NCBI GenBank assembly: GCA_030867875.1
Contig: JAOWCC010001634.1
Coordinates: 133,201,593-133,265,592 of the forward strand
Reading direction: 5' to 3'
Source of the DNA: Actinernus sp. WN-2022
Taxonomy: Eukaryota > Cnidaria > Anthozoa > Actiniaria > Actinernidae
Length of the DNA: 64,000 bases
Shown: piece after piece, positions 40,706 through 51,834 of the stretch
How positions within the stretch are numbered: position 1 is the first letter of the stretch
Layout: each line of letters begins with the position of its first letter
Notes under the pieces: model-generated
What the model was told of the DNA's origin: nothing
The model's input: the letters and a program-made list of their open reading frames with translations, nothing else
Database searches by the model: none
Translations under genes and position numbers: made by a program

Positions 40706-41423
40706 TTATTATTATTAACATGGACAAACAATAAACTACAACACCTTTTTTTGGCAGAACAAATTTAGAAGTTGGATTCGGAATCAATAACTGATAACGT
40801 TAATTGACTGCAAGTACATAAAGATTTGCTTGTAAGAGAAAAGACCGCCTGTTATCGTTTGAGCATCATAAAAGTTAGGGCAGCAGGACTGGTGAATATA
40901 CAATAGGGACTGTGGAGTCTTTGTTAAAAATGGAAGGGTATAATAATTTTTTAAATTACATTTTCCGAATATAACACCTTCCAATATACATGAACAGTAT
41001 GAAATGAAATGAGAAGTTTCGAATTATTGTCTGTCTTCTCCGCTAAAACCAATGTTTCGAATTTTCATATTTCATTAAAAAGAAAATTAAAAGAAAACAA
41101 TAGTTATTATGAAGTTTATTAACTGTATAAAAATAGCGGAGGAAGGCTAACTACTGGAAGAGTATACTTAACATTTTAATTCCATGTTCTGCAAATTAAT
41201 ACCTTCCAGTATGAATAGTGTGATAAGAATGAAATGAATGTCTGTCTTCTCGGCCAATACATTCAGTACAGGGACCGTTTACAAATTTACACATTTCATT
41301 AAAACGAAAATTAAAATACTGAAAGATACAAGAAATAAAAAGTAAACGTGTAATCTTTATATGTGCCCTCTCCACATAGTAATTAAAAATTGCAATATTT
41401 ACCGTTTCACTTTTCAATATATG
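40706..41423 (+). other. 3' flank of GPCR-2, shared with GPCR-1
   Basis: Aligns with 25747-26452 including GGACTGTGGAGTCTTTGTTA and GTGCCCTCTCCACATAGTAA. No coding region. It establishes that the duplicated unit spans gene plus both flanks. Confidence 0.7.
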
Positions 41424-41672
41424 TAGTAATTAATTTAACAAATAGCTGATATGCTACCGTGCATCTATCCTTTTTTTTACAACAACCGCCAATTTTCTCG
41501 CAATGATATGTGATTGGCTAATTTTCATCTGCAATATTTTAACAGACGCGCTGCCGGCTTTCGAAACGGGCTTTGCAGAGATTTGTGAATTCAGGTTGTG
41601 CAAAGGTCCGATCCAAAAATCAAGAAAATGAGGATTTTACAAGCATTTCATCACTGGGAAAAGTTAATCGGT
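41424..41672 (+). repeat. Repeat block C, part 1
   Basis: Matches 26453-26700 and 18759-19010. Interrupted after AATCGGT (41666-41672) by a LINE fragment; the block resumes at about 42557. Confidence 0.87.
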
Positions 41673-42556
41673 TTATGCATTATTATTATTATTATCATAT
41701 AAATGGACAAACATTAGAAAGTGTACAACAGTATAAGGATTTAGGGGTAATTACTACCTCTGATCTATCATGGAATACACATATAGATTCCATAACAGCA
41801 AAGGCCAATAAAGTGCTTGGTCTAGTGAAGAGAACACGTAAGGAACTAAAGGACATCGCTACTTTAAGAACTCTATATTGTAGTCTTATTAGGCCCTTAA
41901 TGGAGTATTCATGTGAAACATGGAACCCATTCACACAACGAAATATTAACAGATTAGAAGCCGTACAGAGGAGAGTAACCAAATTCATCCTTACATCTAA
42001 CGATGACTATAACACCAGATTAAGTAAGCTAAACTTACAGAGCTTAACTGATAGGAGATTCACAAGGGACGTGGTATTTTTATTTAATTTAATTAATGAA
42101 CATTATAATATTGACATTGACATAAGCTATCTTTCTGCAAAGATCGAAAGGTAAATTACCACCTAAGAAGTAATGATCTGACTCGCTTGACCTGAATCAT
42201 GTTTATAGTAGAACGAATGTTTACCAGATAATATAAGAGAGGCCATAAGCTTATCTAGCTTTAAACATAAGGTTATGTCATTTTTAAATAAGGAGATTTT
42301 GCAATGGTTTTACCTTTTATTTTATTTTTAATAGTCCTACACCACAAATAATTTGTAAAGTTATTTATGGGATCAGTGAGTATATTGTAAATAGTAATAT
42401 TATATTATACTTAGTCTTAGCTGGGGAATATCCCTCGAATGGTGCCTTGGGTGGTTTTGGATATTCCCCTCTCATTCTTTTTTTTAATTTCCTTTTTCCT
42501 GCCCAATTATAAGTAGTATTATAGTATTTGTAATAACGGAGTAAACTTAGTAAATA
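41673..42556 (+). mobile_element. 5'-truncated LINE inserted in repeat block C
   Basis: Contains the C-terminal part of a CR1/jockey-type reverse transcriptase (41697-42154: HINGQTLESVQQYKDLGVIT, TLRTLYCSLIRPLMEYSCET, EAVQRRVTKFIL) and a 3' tail. It is flanked by AATCGGT at 41666-41672 and 42557-42563, a 7-bp target duplication confirmed by the empty site in copies A and B. Catalytic motifs are absent because of 5' truncation. Confidence 0.85.
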
Positions 42557-42803
42557 AATCGGTGAGTTCATCTTACTTGTGTGCATGGTGCCATTTGTCA
42601 AAATTTGAGCTTTCTCTCGAGACGAGCAAATATATTTTCGGTGAATTAGTGATCGACTTTATGACTTCTTCGACCGAATAGATGTCTGAAAAATGGTATT
42701 GAATCAAAGAAAAAATACTGTAGTTCGTGATTAAACTCTCTTAATCTTATTCACGATATTTACATAACGTTCTATAGTACAATGTAGAAAGAAACAGTTT
42801 AGA
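42557..42803 (+). repeat. Repeat block C, part 2
   Basis: Continues the match to 26700-26940 (TTGTGTGCATGGTGCCATTT, TTACATAACGTTCTAT). Ends in TTAGA, where a hAT-like element is inserted. Confidence 0.85.
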
Positions 42804-43820
42804 CAGAGGCGGATCCAGGTTTTTAAAAGGGGGGTGGCTGTTACCCTCTAAATAAAAAAATATATTAATATTATAGCTTTCCAGTAATACTAGGCGCAAT
42901 AATTAACGAGCTCTCTTTCCTTCGCTGAGTCGACTCCTTAGTTCCTCACAAATAACATCCAGAAATGGGATCGCTACCGTCCTCTTCCAGTATTCAGGAA
43001 CTGGACCTGCAGGGCACTTATTTTTGTTACGTTGTCTACTATACTTCAAATTATTGGCCTTTGTTCAGTTGAACCTACCAGTTCTGGTAGAGTCAAAGCT
43101 TTTGTATACATGCGTTGATACCACGCATCGATCTCATTACGGATATCTGCATAACAAATTCTTCGATGATTTTCATGAAACCGAAGTAAACTTCTACGAG
43201 TCTGCCTTGAAGCGCAGTAACAAGTGGCCTCATTGGTTCCAACTTCTCCTTTGCGCAGACGAAGCTCACGATGTGACCAAAGTTAGTCATATCATGGTGT
43301 GGCGCAGTCCATTGGCCTTAGATTTCGTATTGGCATCCCAACTCTAGTCCAGACGCGATCATCTTCTGTGGGATCACATATGTTGTTTAAAGTTACCACG
43401 ATGTATTCATACAAGTCAAATATAGTTTCAAATGTGGAGTGCCTTTCAACCAACGCGCCTTCTACAAATTCTTCAGCTTGCGCTTCTTTTTCTCGGGCGA
43501 AAGCGCATCGATTATGGCTTCTAGGAAATGTTGTCACTTAGGTGAATTGTCAACGAACTTGAACAGTTCCTGACAAGAATCCATCATATTTTGAACTGAT
43601 GAGATTTGGCATGCATGGCAAATAACTAAGTTGAGACAATGGAGGCAGCAGCCTTGATAATCTGCATCAGGGGTATGCTTAATAAATAATGCGAAACTTT
43701 ATTAATCCAAGAAAAAGTGCTCACCAGCTGTATTTGATCACTCCAACTTTACAGATATTTTTGCCATTCTAAATGGGGGGTGGCTAGCCACCCCCTTCAC
43801 CACCCCTGGATTCACCCCTG
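42804..43820 (-). mobile_element. hAT-type DNA transposon with decayed transposase
   Basis: Ends CAGAGGCGGATCCAGG and (complement) CAGGGGTGAATCCAGG, typical of hAT elements. The direct repeat TTAGA (42799-42803, 43821-43825) is only 5 bp, whereas classic hAT elements make 8 bp. Minus-strand pieces 43537-43299 (STFETIFDLYEYIVVTLNNI, CDPTEDDRVW) and 43290-43093 (MTNFGHIVSFVCAKEKLEPM, RPLVTALQGR) are parts of a transposase of the zinc-finger MYM-type-1-like group. The C-terminal dimerisation domain is missing. Confidence 0.82.
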
Positions 43821-44103
43821 TTAGAGTAGCTTATAAGCTTATATGTTTGTAGAGTTCGGGCAAGCTTAAGGTCTCGATAAAGGTTCGATGTGTCATTTTG
43901 GCAAAACGCTCTTGAAGCGTCGCAATTAAAGCCACCTAGACGTACTATATTTAACAAATAAAATATGGTTCTCCTTGTTCTATAACAAAATAATGCACGC
44001 TCGAGGTCTTGAAAAACTGCGGATGCACGAGCGGAACGCGAGTGCATTTAGCAGCTTTTCAAGAACTCGAAAGTGTATTATTTTTTTTTAGAACAAGGAG
44101 AAC
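43821..44103 (+). repeat. Repeat block C, part 3
   Basis: Continues 26940-27220: GTAGAGTTCGGGCAAGCTTA, GCGTCGCAATTAAAGCCAC, the ATAATGCACGC palindrome and AGAACAAGGAGAAC, directly followed by the gypsy family 2 LTR at 44104. Confidence 0.85.
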
Positions 44104-44139
44104 TGTAGTATTCGGTACAACAACAATTCCTCCTAAAGG

Positions 44140-45326
44140 GACACCTGCCAAAACCCACTATTTGTATCTAATTTGCTGAAAATCTTCCCCTGTCCGAGTT
44201 TTGCCAGACTCATCTACCGAAGGCATCGGGTGAATTTCACGTCGCACTGCCTTATTAAGGTGGGTTAGGTCCACACATATGCGCACATTGCCGTTAGGCT
44301 TTGGTACAGGGACAATGCCAGAGCACCATTTGGTTGGCACAGTTACAGGCGAGATGTAACATTGATTCAATTTCGGTTTTGACCTTTGGCACTAGGGGAT
44401 GGGGTATCGGGTCATACAACATGATTTACATCATCATGGGGTGGTATATGGTATTCAGTTTGCCTAGTCCTTTAAATAACACTCTAATGTTGGCTGGCGT
44501 AGGATTTGTTTAATTAACATCTCCAAGTCTGACTAACTGGAGCCCTAGCCAAACGCATGCCTTTCTGCTTAGCAAAGAACAGGACTGATTCTGAATAACA
44601 TACACCATCTCATCCACTCTATTTTGACGATAACTCAGGGTGGCCTGAAATGTTCCCAAAATTGTGAGTTTTGTCCCCCCAGGCCCATGTAGGCTTTGTT
44701 TCGGCTTGTCTAGGGCTTGATGTTTTAGCCAAGGTACTTTGTCACAAATTACAATGAGATACTACCGCACCAGTGTCTAACTTGTGGCCATTAACTCCAA
44801 TCTGGGCACTCCAGTACTCTCCCTCCCCCTGGATTTCACCTAGGTATATCACAATTTCAACCTCCTCAGGGATTTCCACTTCATTAACTTGCCCTTGACT
44901 GCGGCACACTGACTGGAAATGACATTTTTTGCAATGTAAATCTTTAGCAGGACATGCTTCACGCTCATTGCGTTGACGGCCACACCACTGACATTTCTCA
45001 TTTTTCTGTGGTGCTCGTCTTTGTGTATAACGACTGGGGGAGTTTGTTGTTTAACATAGTCAACTTCATTAGACTTGGTGCTCTCACGGAACACTTCACG
45101 ATTCTGTTGCTTAGCTTCAGCCTGGCGGCTAAGCTGTACTGCATCCTCTAAAGTGAGTTTTGCCTTTGACTGGAGGCGGCCAGAGAGAGCATCGTTTAAA
45201 ACATCAACGATTATTCTATCACGAATTAATTAATTCTTAAGAGTACCATACTCAGTCATCCGCTAGCCCGTACAAGTGCTGGATAAAGCTGTCATGCACG
45301 GGTGCCCCGGGGAGTTGACTTCGTTT
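44140..45326 (-). pseudogene. Gypsy family 2 gag end and reverse transcriptase start
   Basis: Gag part near 45326-45270 reads KRSQLPGAPVHDSFIQHLYG. RLQSKAKLTLEDAVQLSRQA, EAKQQNREVFREST and a Cys/His cluster (AKDLHCKKCHFQSVC) follow near 45180-44880. The RT beginning WCSGIVPVPKPNGNVRICVD, LTHLNKAVRREIHPMPSVDE lies at 44330-44200. Stops and shifts throughout; the RT catalytic part is deleted. Confidence 0.72.
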
Positions 45327-45359
45327 GTTGAAACGGAGTAACTGCAGAATACCGCCTCC

Positions 45360-45595
45360 GAATAACGAACCTCACAACCAAAGATACCACTGATACCCCT
45401 GACATGTCTGATAAACGTGACACCCCTGACACGTCTGATAAACGAGACACGTCAGATAATACACCTAATACACGATACGTTTGATATGCGTGATACACAT
45501 GTCTGATAACCCTGATACGTCTGATACACGTCTGATACGCGTGATACCTCTGATACGCCTGATACGAGTGATACACATGATACGTGTGATTTTTT
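45360..45595. repeat. Left subterminal TGATACG array
   Basis: About 25 degenerate copies of a CTGATACG / TGATAAACG motif with 9-12 base spacing. The right end of the same 13-kb element has a shorter array (GAGTGATACGTACGCAT, GAGTGATACGCCAGATACGC). Such arrays in some DNA transposons bind transposase. Confidence 0.75.
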
Positions 45596-45676
45596 TGTAT
45601 CTTATATAATAATACGCTAAGCAGGTGGTGCTGGCGCTACGACCGCAAATCATTATTTTTTCCAAAAAGTCAAGTT

Positions 45677-45726
45677 TTCAAGATGGCGGCGAATCAACTG
45701 TGGAAAGTGTCATTTTGGCGGTAAGT
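45677..45726 (+). other. Possible first exon inside the 13-kb element
   Basis: AAGATGGCGGCGAATCAACT begins a 13-codon open frame (MAANQLWKVSFW) ending at a strong splice donor, GGCG|GTAAGTC. An ATGGCGGCG start with a donor is what an animal first exon looks like. No downstream exon was identified, so it may be a captured host exon or chance. Confidence 0.3.
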
Positions 45727-46099
45727 CAAACGCTGATCATGAGTTTTTCTTCTACGTTTCGTCACATATTTTAACATGAATAGAAATTAGAAGTATCGGT
45801 TTATCGATTTATATTGATCATTGAGTCATTTTGGTGGTGTTTATAGTACTTTTAGCCCAATATTTTACGGTGGAAATTAAATTATTACTTGTCAATGTGA
45901 ATGAGATTCTTAAAAGCACGCATTAGAGACTTGGAAACTTTGACAAAACCCATCGACGAATCTTCCTCTAAAGTTGGGAAATCATTCCCCAAATGTGTTT
46001 GATTAAAACTGTGTAAAAGCGCCTCTAAGCGCCACCTATCTTCGATCTGAATTTTTGACTTGAATTTGGGAAAATTTTGGCGATTAGACTAAACTGAAT

Positions 46100-46290
46100 A
46101 ATACAACGCCGCTGCAGTGCCACTTAAAAAGATACTTGAAAACTTCGCTAAATTCTTCATTATAATTCAGGTGTATTTAGACTCGTTCTATGAATGATTT
46201 TGGGTTGAAATAAAAAATAATTTAATTTTGGGGGTTCAGTTTAGGTTTGTATGAAAATTTGAGAAAAGGAATTATACTGAGCAAAGTGGC
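46100..46290. repeat. Dispersed repeat shared with 31975-32130
   Basis: CAGTGCCACTTAAAAAGAT, TTGAAAACTT, TTCAGG and TTTAGACTCGTT-like blocks align in the same order with the sequence near 31990-32130 in the unclassified element. No coding sequence. Confidence 0.65.
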
Positions 46291-46531
46291 ATTGTACTGT
46301 TATTTAACTGTCACTATATGTCAGCTATTACCTCAATTTTTATTCATTTAATTATTTTAACAGATGACAGAATAATTACCAGCCCAGCAAGAGAGGTCAC
46401 GGTGGTGCTACAGGGGATACCACTGGAAAGCCAGCTAAAAAATCTTGAGGTCGGCTAGTGCGACAAATGAGAGGAAAGCAGAGCTATTCACAACTTTTTA
46501 AGCAAATAATTTCTTTTCAAAATACCTTTCT

Positions 46532-46864
46532 TATGCACTTATTAGCAGCTTCCTCCAGGGATAGACTCCCAGGCCGATCAGGGGGATAAGTTGGGGAATA
46601 AAAGGGGATTGAATGTAAGTTTTGCCCCTGGGTAGGGGAAAATGCTTGACTTTGTTTGAAGTTCCAAGATAAGCGAGGGGGAATTTGTAAGATTATAATC
46701 TCACATAAGAGGGATTTTCTGTTTAAGGAAAACGTGACCCAGGGGACTTTGACTAATAACATTTCCCCACCCCTGGGGAAAATCGTGAAGTTTGTTCCAC
46801 CCTTTTTGCAATCCTCTTGATCGTCCCGGGGTCTACCCCTGGGGAAGCTGCTGATAAGTGTGCA
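46532..46864. repeat. MITE with CTTATTAGCAGCTTCC ends
   Basis: Left end CTTATTAGCAGCTTCCTCCA pairs with right end GGGGAAGCTGCTGATAAG; TGCA lies outside each. About 320 bp, noncoding, rich in GGGGAA stretches. Confidence 0.7.
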
Positions 46865-47104
46865 TTAGTTGATTCTGTGCACCTACATTACACATGTGGA
46901 AATATTTAAATTATCTAATTTAATATAAATGGCAACAATAAAAACAATTTGTTTTACATGTACAATGTATGTACCGTAATTATTTCATAGGACAAATCAA
47001 CCTGGATTATAGAAAAGCTAATTAATGCTTAAATGCTGGGGCATAGGGAGGCCCTTAAAATTGGGGGAAACTGGGGGGGGGGGGGGGGGTGAGATGAATT
47101 CTGA

Positions 47105-48190
47105 GACATTTTCATTGATGACTTCTGTCTTTTCTTTATAACTTATATTAATGATCTCCCCTCTTGTGATCTATTCTCAGAAGTAAGAATGTATGTAAGA
47201 AAGTAAGCCTTACAGTAGCTGATGCAGACCCAAATGTTCTAGAGCAACAAATGAACCATGACTTGAATAAGGTGCACATACGGTTAAAGGCAAATAAACT
47301 TAGTTTAAATATAGTAAAAACTATGTTTATGATAGTTGCAAGTCGGCATAAAATAAGACACCTTGAACATAATTTCATAATCAAAGTTGATCACAAACCC
47401 TTAAAGAGAGAACAAACTTACAAATATCTTGGAGCTGAGATTGATGAGTCCCTAACATGGAAACAACGGGTGGATAAAATTTCTAAGAAAATTTTAGGAG
47501 GGTTTGGAGCTTTAAAACGAGTTAGAAGCCTTATACCATTTGAAACTTTAAATACTATGTACAATTCCCTCGTACTACCATATCTCGATTACTGTAGTGC
47601 AGTATGGGGAACCTCGTGTGGTAAAGGGCTATTGGATCACCTTCAAAAGCTCCAAAATAGAGCTACCAGAGTGATTACCTTTTCTAATTATGATGAACCG
47701 TCATCTGGGCTACTGGATGAGCGTAAATGGGACAATGTTGAGAACAGAAGATGCAAACAACTTGCAACTTTAATGTTTAAAACATTAAACGGGACTTAAC
47801 CATACTATTTGCATAAACTATTTGCAAATTCAAACACTGTACACTCCCATAGTTTAAGAAATTCAGCACATAATATTTTCATAAAACGTCCAGACTGAAG
47901 CTGGTAAACACAGCTTTCAGTATCAGGGGGCCGTTCTCTGGAATAGCTTACCAGCTGCAGCCAAAAACTAGCCAGACCTATACAATTTTAAGAGGTACTT
48001 AGGTCAACTGTAAATAAATTTTATGATTATATTAATTAGCGATTAGAACATTTTAATATGTTAGTTTTAGCTTTTATATTTTTACTCATTATCGTAATGT
48101 TTACCTTTATACGCGGCTCCCTGGGAGAGCATGTAACATGAAGAGACTCCGTGTTTAAATAAAGACTATGTATGTACATGTATGTATGTC
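47105..48190 (+). mobile_element. CR1-like LINE fragment
   Basis: The + frame begins in the reverse transcriptase palm (TYINDLPSCDLFSEVRMY; the YADD part is disrupted) and is clear at 47251-47799: QTYKYLGAEIDESLTWKQRV, GALKRVRSLIPFETLNTMYN, LDHLQKLQNRATRVI. It decays after the TAA at 47797. The 3' tail ends in ATGTATGTA-type repeats near 48180. It is 5'-truncated and inactive, nested in the 13-kb element. Confidence 0.85.
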
Positions 48191-48641
48191 TCTCTCTCTT
48201 CTGAAACTGGGCAGAGGGGGGGGGGGGGGGGGGGGCAACTGCCCCTCTCCCTCCCGACACCACTGCTTAAATGTATTATTGAACAGGACTATAGCTAATG
48301 TGAATCTTCTTCTTAGCCAGCATAGCAGCACAAGGAGCTCCACTGTCCCCCTCTCCCTCCCTTGCACTGCTACACAGGCTATATATATTGTTCTGTAATA
48401 ATTATTTGTCTCGGTAGAATTATATGCTGGTTTAGTATCCCATCTATATAATTATGCACAAGCAGCTGGAATGTCACTCTCTTCTGTTCCTGTATGATCA
48501 AAAGAAACAAAAGCCAAATGTTATAAAGGGTAGAAAACTTGTTGCATTGACTTTCATGTTTAAAGCAATTCTGGACTTGGTTGCTTAGAAATTAGACATG
48601 ATAGCAAAACTCTTGACAAAAAAGCAGAAAATAATATACCA

Positions 48642-48648
<7 letters not shown>

Positions 48649-48677
<29 letters not shown>

Positions 48678-48854
48678 TCAATGCCAAAAAGGTTGTCCAG
48701 TAGAACATTATATAATACTATAATATCCATTGTTTTGGGCTATTGCCTAGACCAAGACAATAGGCCAAAACAATGGATATTAAAGTATTATATTATGTTC
48801 TGCTGGACAACCTTTTTGGCATTGACTGTATATATATATATATATATATATATA
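48649..48854. repeat. TA repeats around a foldback with mariner-like ends
   Basis: (TA)n tracts at 48649-48674 and 48830-48854 flank an inverted repeat, CAGTCAATGCCAAAAAGGTT at left and its complement at right, arms about 70 bp. The CAG start and TA flanks suggest a Tc1/mariner-type foldback MITE. Confidence 0.8.
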
Positions 48855-50638
48855 CAGCGAAGTGCAAAAACTTTGACCCCCCGCTCCTCAACTATATTAA
48901 TATATCGGGTGCATTATGGGTAGGAGTAAGTTCATTAAAATGCAACTACAGCCAAATATCCGCGCGCGTTTGCAAATCATCACAGCGAAGACTTGTGTAG
49001 TTGATTTAAATTTATCTAGAATACAACACTTTTACTCGAAACAGGCAGGAAAGGTTAAAGTAAAGTAAATGCACTCTCTATTTTCTGTTTGGACAAATAT
49101 TTTTACTGATTTTATATTATAAATTAATGTTTACGTTAGCAGAACGTAACGCGGACGGAACTATCATGCCGAATTTCATCTGCGAAGCAAGAATTCAACG
49201 CTATTTTTGAAACTGTTTCGCGGAAAATTGAAGAGATTAAAATAGCTTAAAGGTTTACACAATTTCATAAATTTATTGACAACAAATTCATGAAACATTT
49301 AATTATTTTGATTAAGAAACGGATAGAAATTAACGTATCCCATATCATTGCCATATTTTATGGTATTAAACGATTCTAAAAAATCTAATAATCTCTTAGT
49401 TATTCCTCTTGAAATTCTCTTATCCAGTTTTATCCAAGGTTCGGAGGGATCCTGTTTTTTATGGTATAATTTTTTTAGTAAAAGCTTTTATGAAAGGTAC
49501 GTTCGATAATTCTTGGATTCGCATCGCTGAATGTTCTTATTATTGTTGCACAGTTTTCTTTCATTCAATTCTTAAAATGTATTTTGTATGCTATTTAAAT
49601 CTCATAATTGTGACGAAACTGTTTATTATAGCTTCGTCATTAAACCAAAAACGTTAGCAGAATTTATTGTGAATCCTAGTTTCCTAATTTCGTAGATAAC
49701 GAGCCGCGACAAACTTTTGAATATTTAATTTTCGAAGTTTCATTTTGTAATTATATTGCAGCTCCAAACAACAGCATTTTTTTTTTCAGATTGTGAATTT
49801 CGTCTCATCGGAATCAGCTAAAAATAAACATTACACAACAATCAACAGTTAAAGAAAACGATTCGATGTTCAAACTGTAAGAGGTTTCCTTACGTTACAC
49901 TATAAAGTGTTTATTTTGCTTTAATTTGTTGATACGTTTTCCAACTATAAGCCGGGCTCTTGTGCAGTCTGTGCATCCGGTCAGTACATATGAATCCTTT
50001 CATTCTGCTCTTTGAAACGTTATCAGAAAGTCTAATAACACTGATCAGTTCAGTCTTCACAGAAGTAGAAGACAGAGAACGGAATAACTGCGCTGATATC
50101 GAGCTGAATTTTTTCATCGCTCTCAGTTTTGGTTTAGAATCACTGACAACAAATGTAGAATGTAAAAGTTTCAAACGAATTGATATTGGCCCTGAACCCA
50201 CAGATCAGGTGTAATCATATCTCCTCTTCATGGGTAATCTCGACATTTTAGGTCATCAGAAGATATCTTAACAGCTTCACAAATAGCTCTGAATTCACGC
50301 TTCGAACCTGAAACTTCGGCATGATCATTTCCAGTTCTCTTTCCACCGACCAGGGATATGTTCTGTTTTGCAAATATTCGATCTAACAGTAAATATATAG
50401 AGTGCATTTAAATACTCAGGTTTATTTAAGCTGTCCTGCCTGTCCCGAGTAAAAATGTTGTATTCTAGATGAAATCTTGAACTTTAAATCAAGTGCATAA
50501 GTCTTCAATAAGACGATTTGCAAACGCGCGCGGATATCGGCTGTAGTTGCATTTTAATGACTTTACTCCTACCCATAATGCACCCGATATAGTGATATAG
50601 TTGAGGAGCGGGAGGTCAAAGTTTTTGCACTTCGCTTG
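48855..50638. mobile_element. 1.8-kb element with ~210-bp inverted repeats at TA sites
   Basis: Left end CAGCGAAGTGCAAAAACTTT and right end complement CAAGCGAAGTGCAAAAACTT lie at TATATA flanks. Homology between the ends continues inward about 210 bp on each side (to ~49075 and from ~50405), including GCATTATGGGTAGGAGTAA. The 1.3-kb middle has no transposase; open frames at 49960-50214 show no known motif. A nonautonomous Tc1/mariner-like element is the best guess from the TA flanks. Confidence 0.8.
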
Positions 50639-50654
50639 TATATATATATAGATT

Positions 50655-51012
50655 CCAAGCCACAGTAACGAGCGAAGAAAACGAGGAAACATACGTCGGA
50701 CTAACAGCGACAGATTTTAAATCCAGATACGCTAACCACAAGGCATCTTTTAAATCCAAATCCAAAATGAACGCAACCGAACTAAGTAAACACATTTGGC
50801 AGACAAAAGACAATAATTTAGATTATGCGATCAAATGGAAAATCTTATACCGTGTGCCCCACTATACAAACAAAACAAAACGATGTAGCTTATGCATAGC
50901 AGAGAAATTTTTCATAATATGTAAACCAAAGTCGGCAACTTTAAACAAAAGAAACGAGTTAATTAGCAAATGTAGGCATAAGGATAAATTCCTACTAAGA
51001 AACGTAAGATAA
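50655..51012 (+). pseudogene. Penelope-like GIY-YIG endonuclease remnant
   Basis: The frame reads TYVGLTATDFKSRYANHKAS, then ATELSKHIWQTKDNNLDYAI, KWKILYRVPHY and TKRCSLCIAEKFFI, then CRHKDKFLL. This is the C-terminal GIY-YIG endonuclease domain of Penelope-like retroelements: YVGL corresponds to the YIG half, with the conserved Arg, Lys and Glu positions present. The upstream reverse transcriptase is missing. It lies 44 bases before a hammerhead-like fold, the pairing expected for this class. Confidence 0.82.
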
Positions 51013-51055
51013 TAGAGACCGATGCTGTTGCAATGTACTTTGTAGAATCACTTTT

Positions 51056-51124
51056 GGTTATACACTGACGAGTGCAGGTTCACTCTGTAAACCTGTATGA
51101 AACAGACCTGTATGTAAAAAAACC
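51056..51124 (+). ncRNA. Hammerhead ribozyme-like fold (type I), Penelope-associated
   Basis: Core CTGACGA at 51065-51071 and GAAA at 51099-51102. Stem II is a 9-bp helix (51072-51080 with 51090-51098, three G-U pairs) with a 9-base loop. Stem III is 3 bp (51102-51104 with 51109-51111) with loop GACC; cleavage would follow A51112. Stem I is TACA/TGTA plus GGTT/AACC around an A-rich internal loop. All catalytic core bases are present. Short stem III is typical of Penelope hammerheads. Activity is untested. Confidence 0.72.
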
Positions 51125-51220
51125 GAAGTCAAAACCTAACTGTGTCCGTTCATCCATTTATTATACTTGCCCTACCACGATGGTATTGAGCACTCTCTGA
51201 CACACAAATACAAAACCTCT

Positions 51221-51254
51221 TCAGATAATATATATATATATATATATATATATA
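51221..51254. repeat. TA microsatellite
   Basis: A TA run of about 17 units between the two hammerhead-like folds. Other TA tracts in this region are at 48649, 48830, 50639 and 53502. Confidence 0.85.
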
Positions 51255-51296
51255 AGAGTAGGTATGGGACGATTAACGTTGATGTAAAAACATTTT

Positions 51297-51345
51297 AATC
51301 ACAACTCAGAGTTTCACGATCTCTCGATCGATCTTCAGGTGAAAC
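51297..51345 (-). ncRNA. Second hammerhead-like fold, opposite strand
   Basis: On the minus strand: core CTGAAGA (51338-51332), stem II CGATC/GATCG with GAGA loop, GAAA (51315-51312), and stem III ACT/AGT with a 3-base loop. The cleavage position is T51303. Stem I has only four clear pairs (TCAC/GTGA). One mismatch closes stem II at the core. Less convincing than the + strand fold but built the same way. Confidence 0.48.
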
Positions 51346-51834
51346 TGATTACAAATCACAAATATGGGGTATACATAGATAATACAGAACAATGCATTCC
51401 TAAGCGGCATGGTTCGGTCACGCGTTACAGTCACGCGTTACAGTCAAGATGTTAAGTTATCGGTGTGTTAAGTAAGATTTTTTTGCAATGTCTGCAATTG
51501 GACATTAATTCGCTTTTCTTATTCAAAGTGGCCATGTTGGGTTTACATATAATAAAAAAATTGTTTGACTTTGCGCCATTTGAGTTTGTACTCAATGTTT
51601 TGGTCTTTAAGGTTCCATATGTATTTGCTCAGTTCAGTCACGTTCTTGTATTTTTACCCGGGCTGCCTGTGGCAGCACCGAGTCTAAAAATGCAAGTCGT
51701 TTTTTTTATATTTTTTTTATTCCGTGTAGCAAGCGTTCTGCGCATGCGTTAAAGGTCAAATTCACACCAATCAGATTGCACTGTGCTGGTCACACAACAA
51801 GCCAGGTTAATTTATTTACATAATTTAATACAGT

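Noticed and set aside
45360..45595. CRISPR-like array
   Set aside because: The motif is short, degenerate and irregularly spaced with no constant spacers, in eukaryotic DNA; it is a subterminal transposon array.
47071..47089. G run as the end of another poly-G element
   Set aside because: No partner C tract and no GTACT-type sequence follows; the similar G run at 48212-48233 also lacks a partner.
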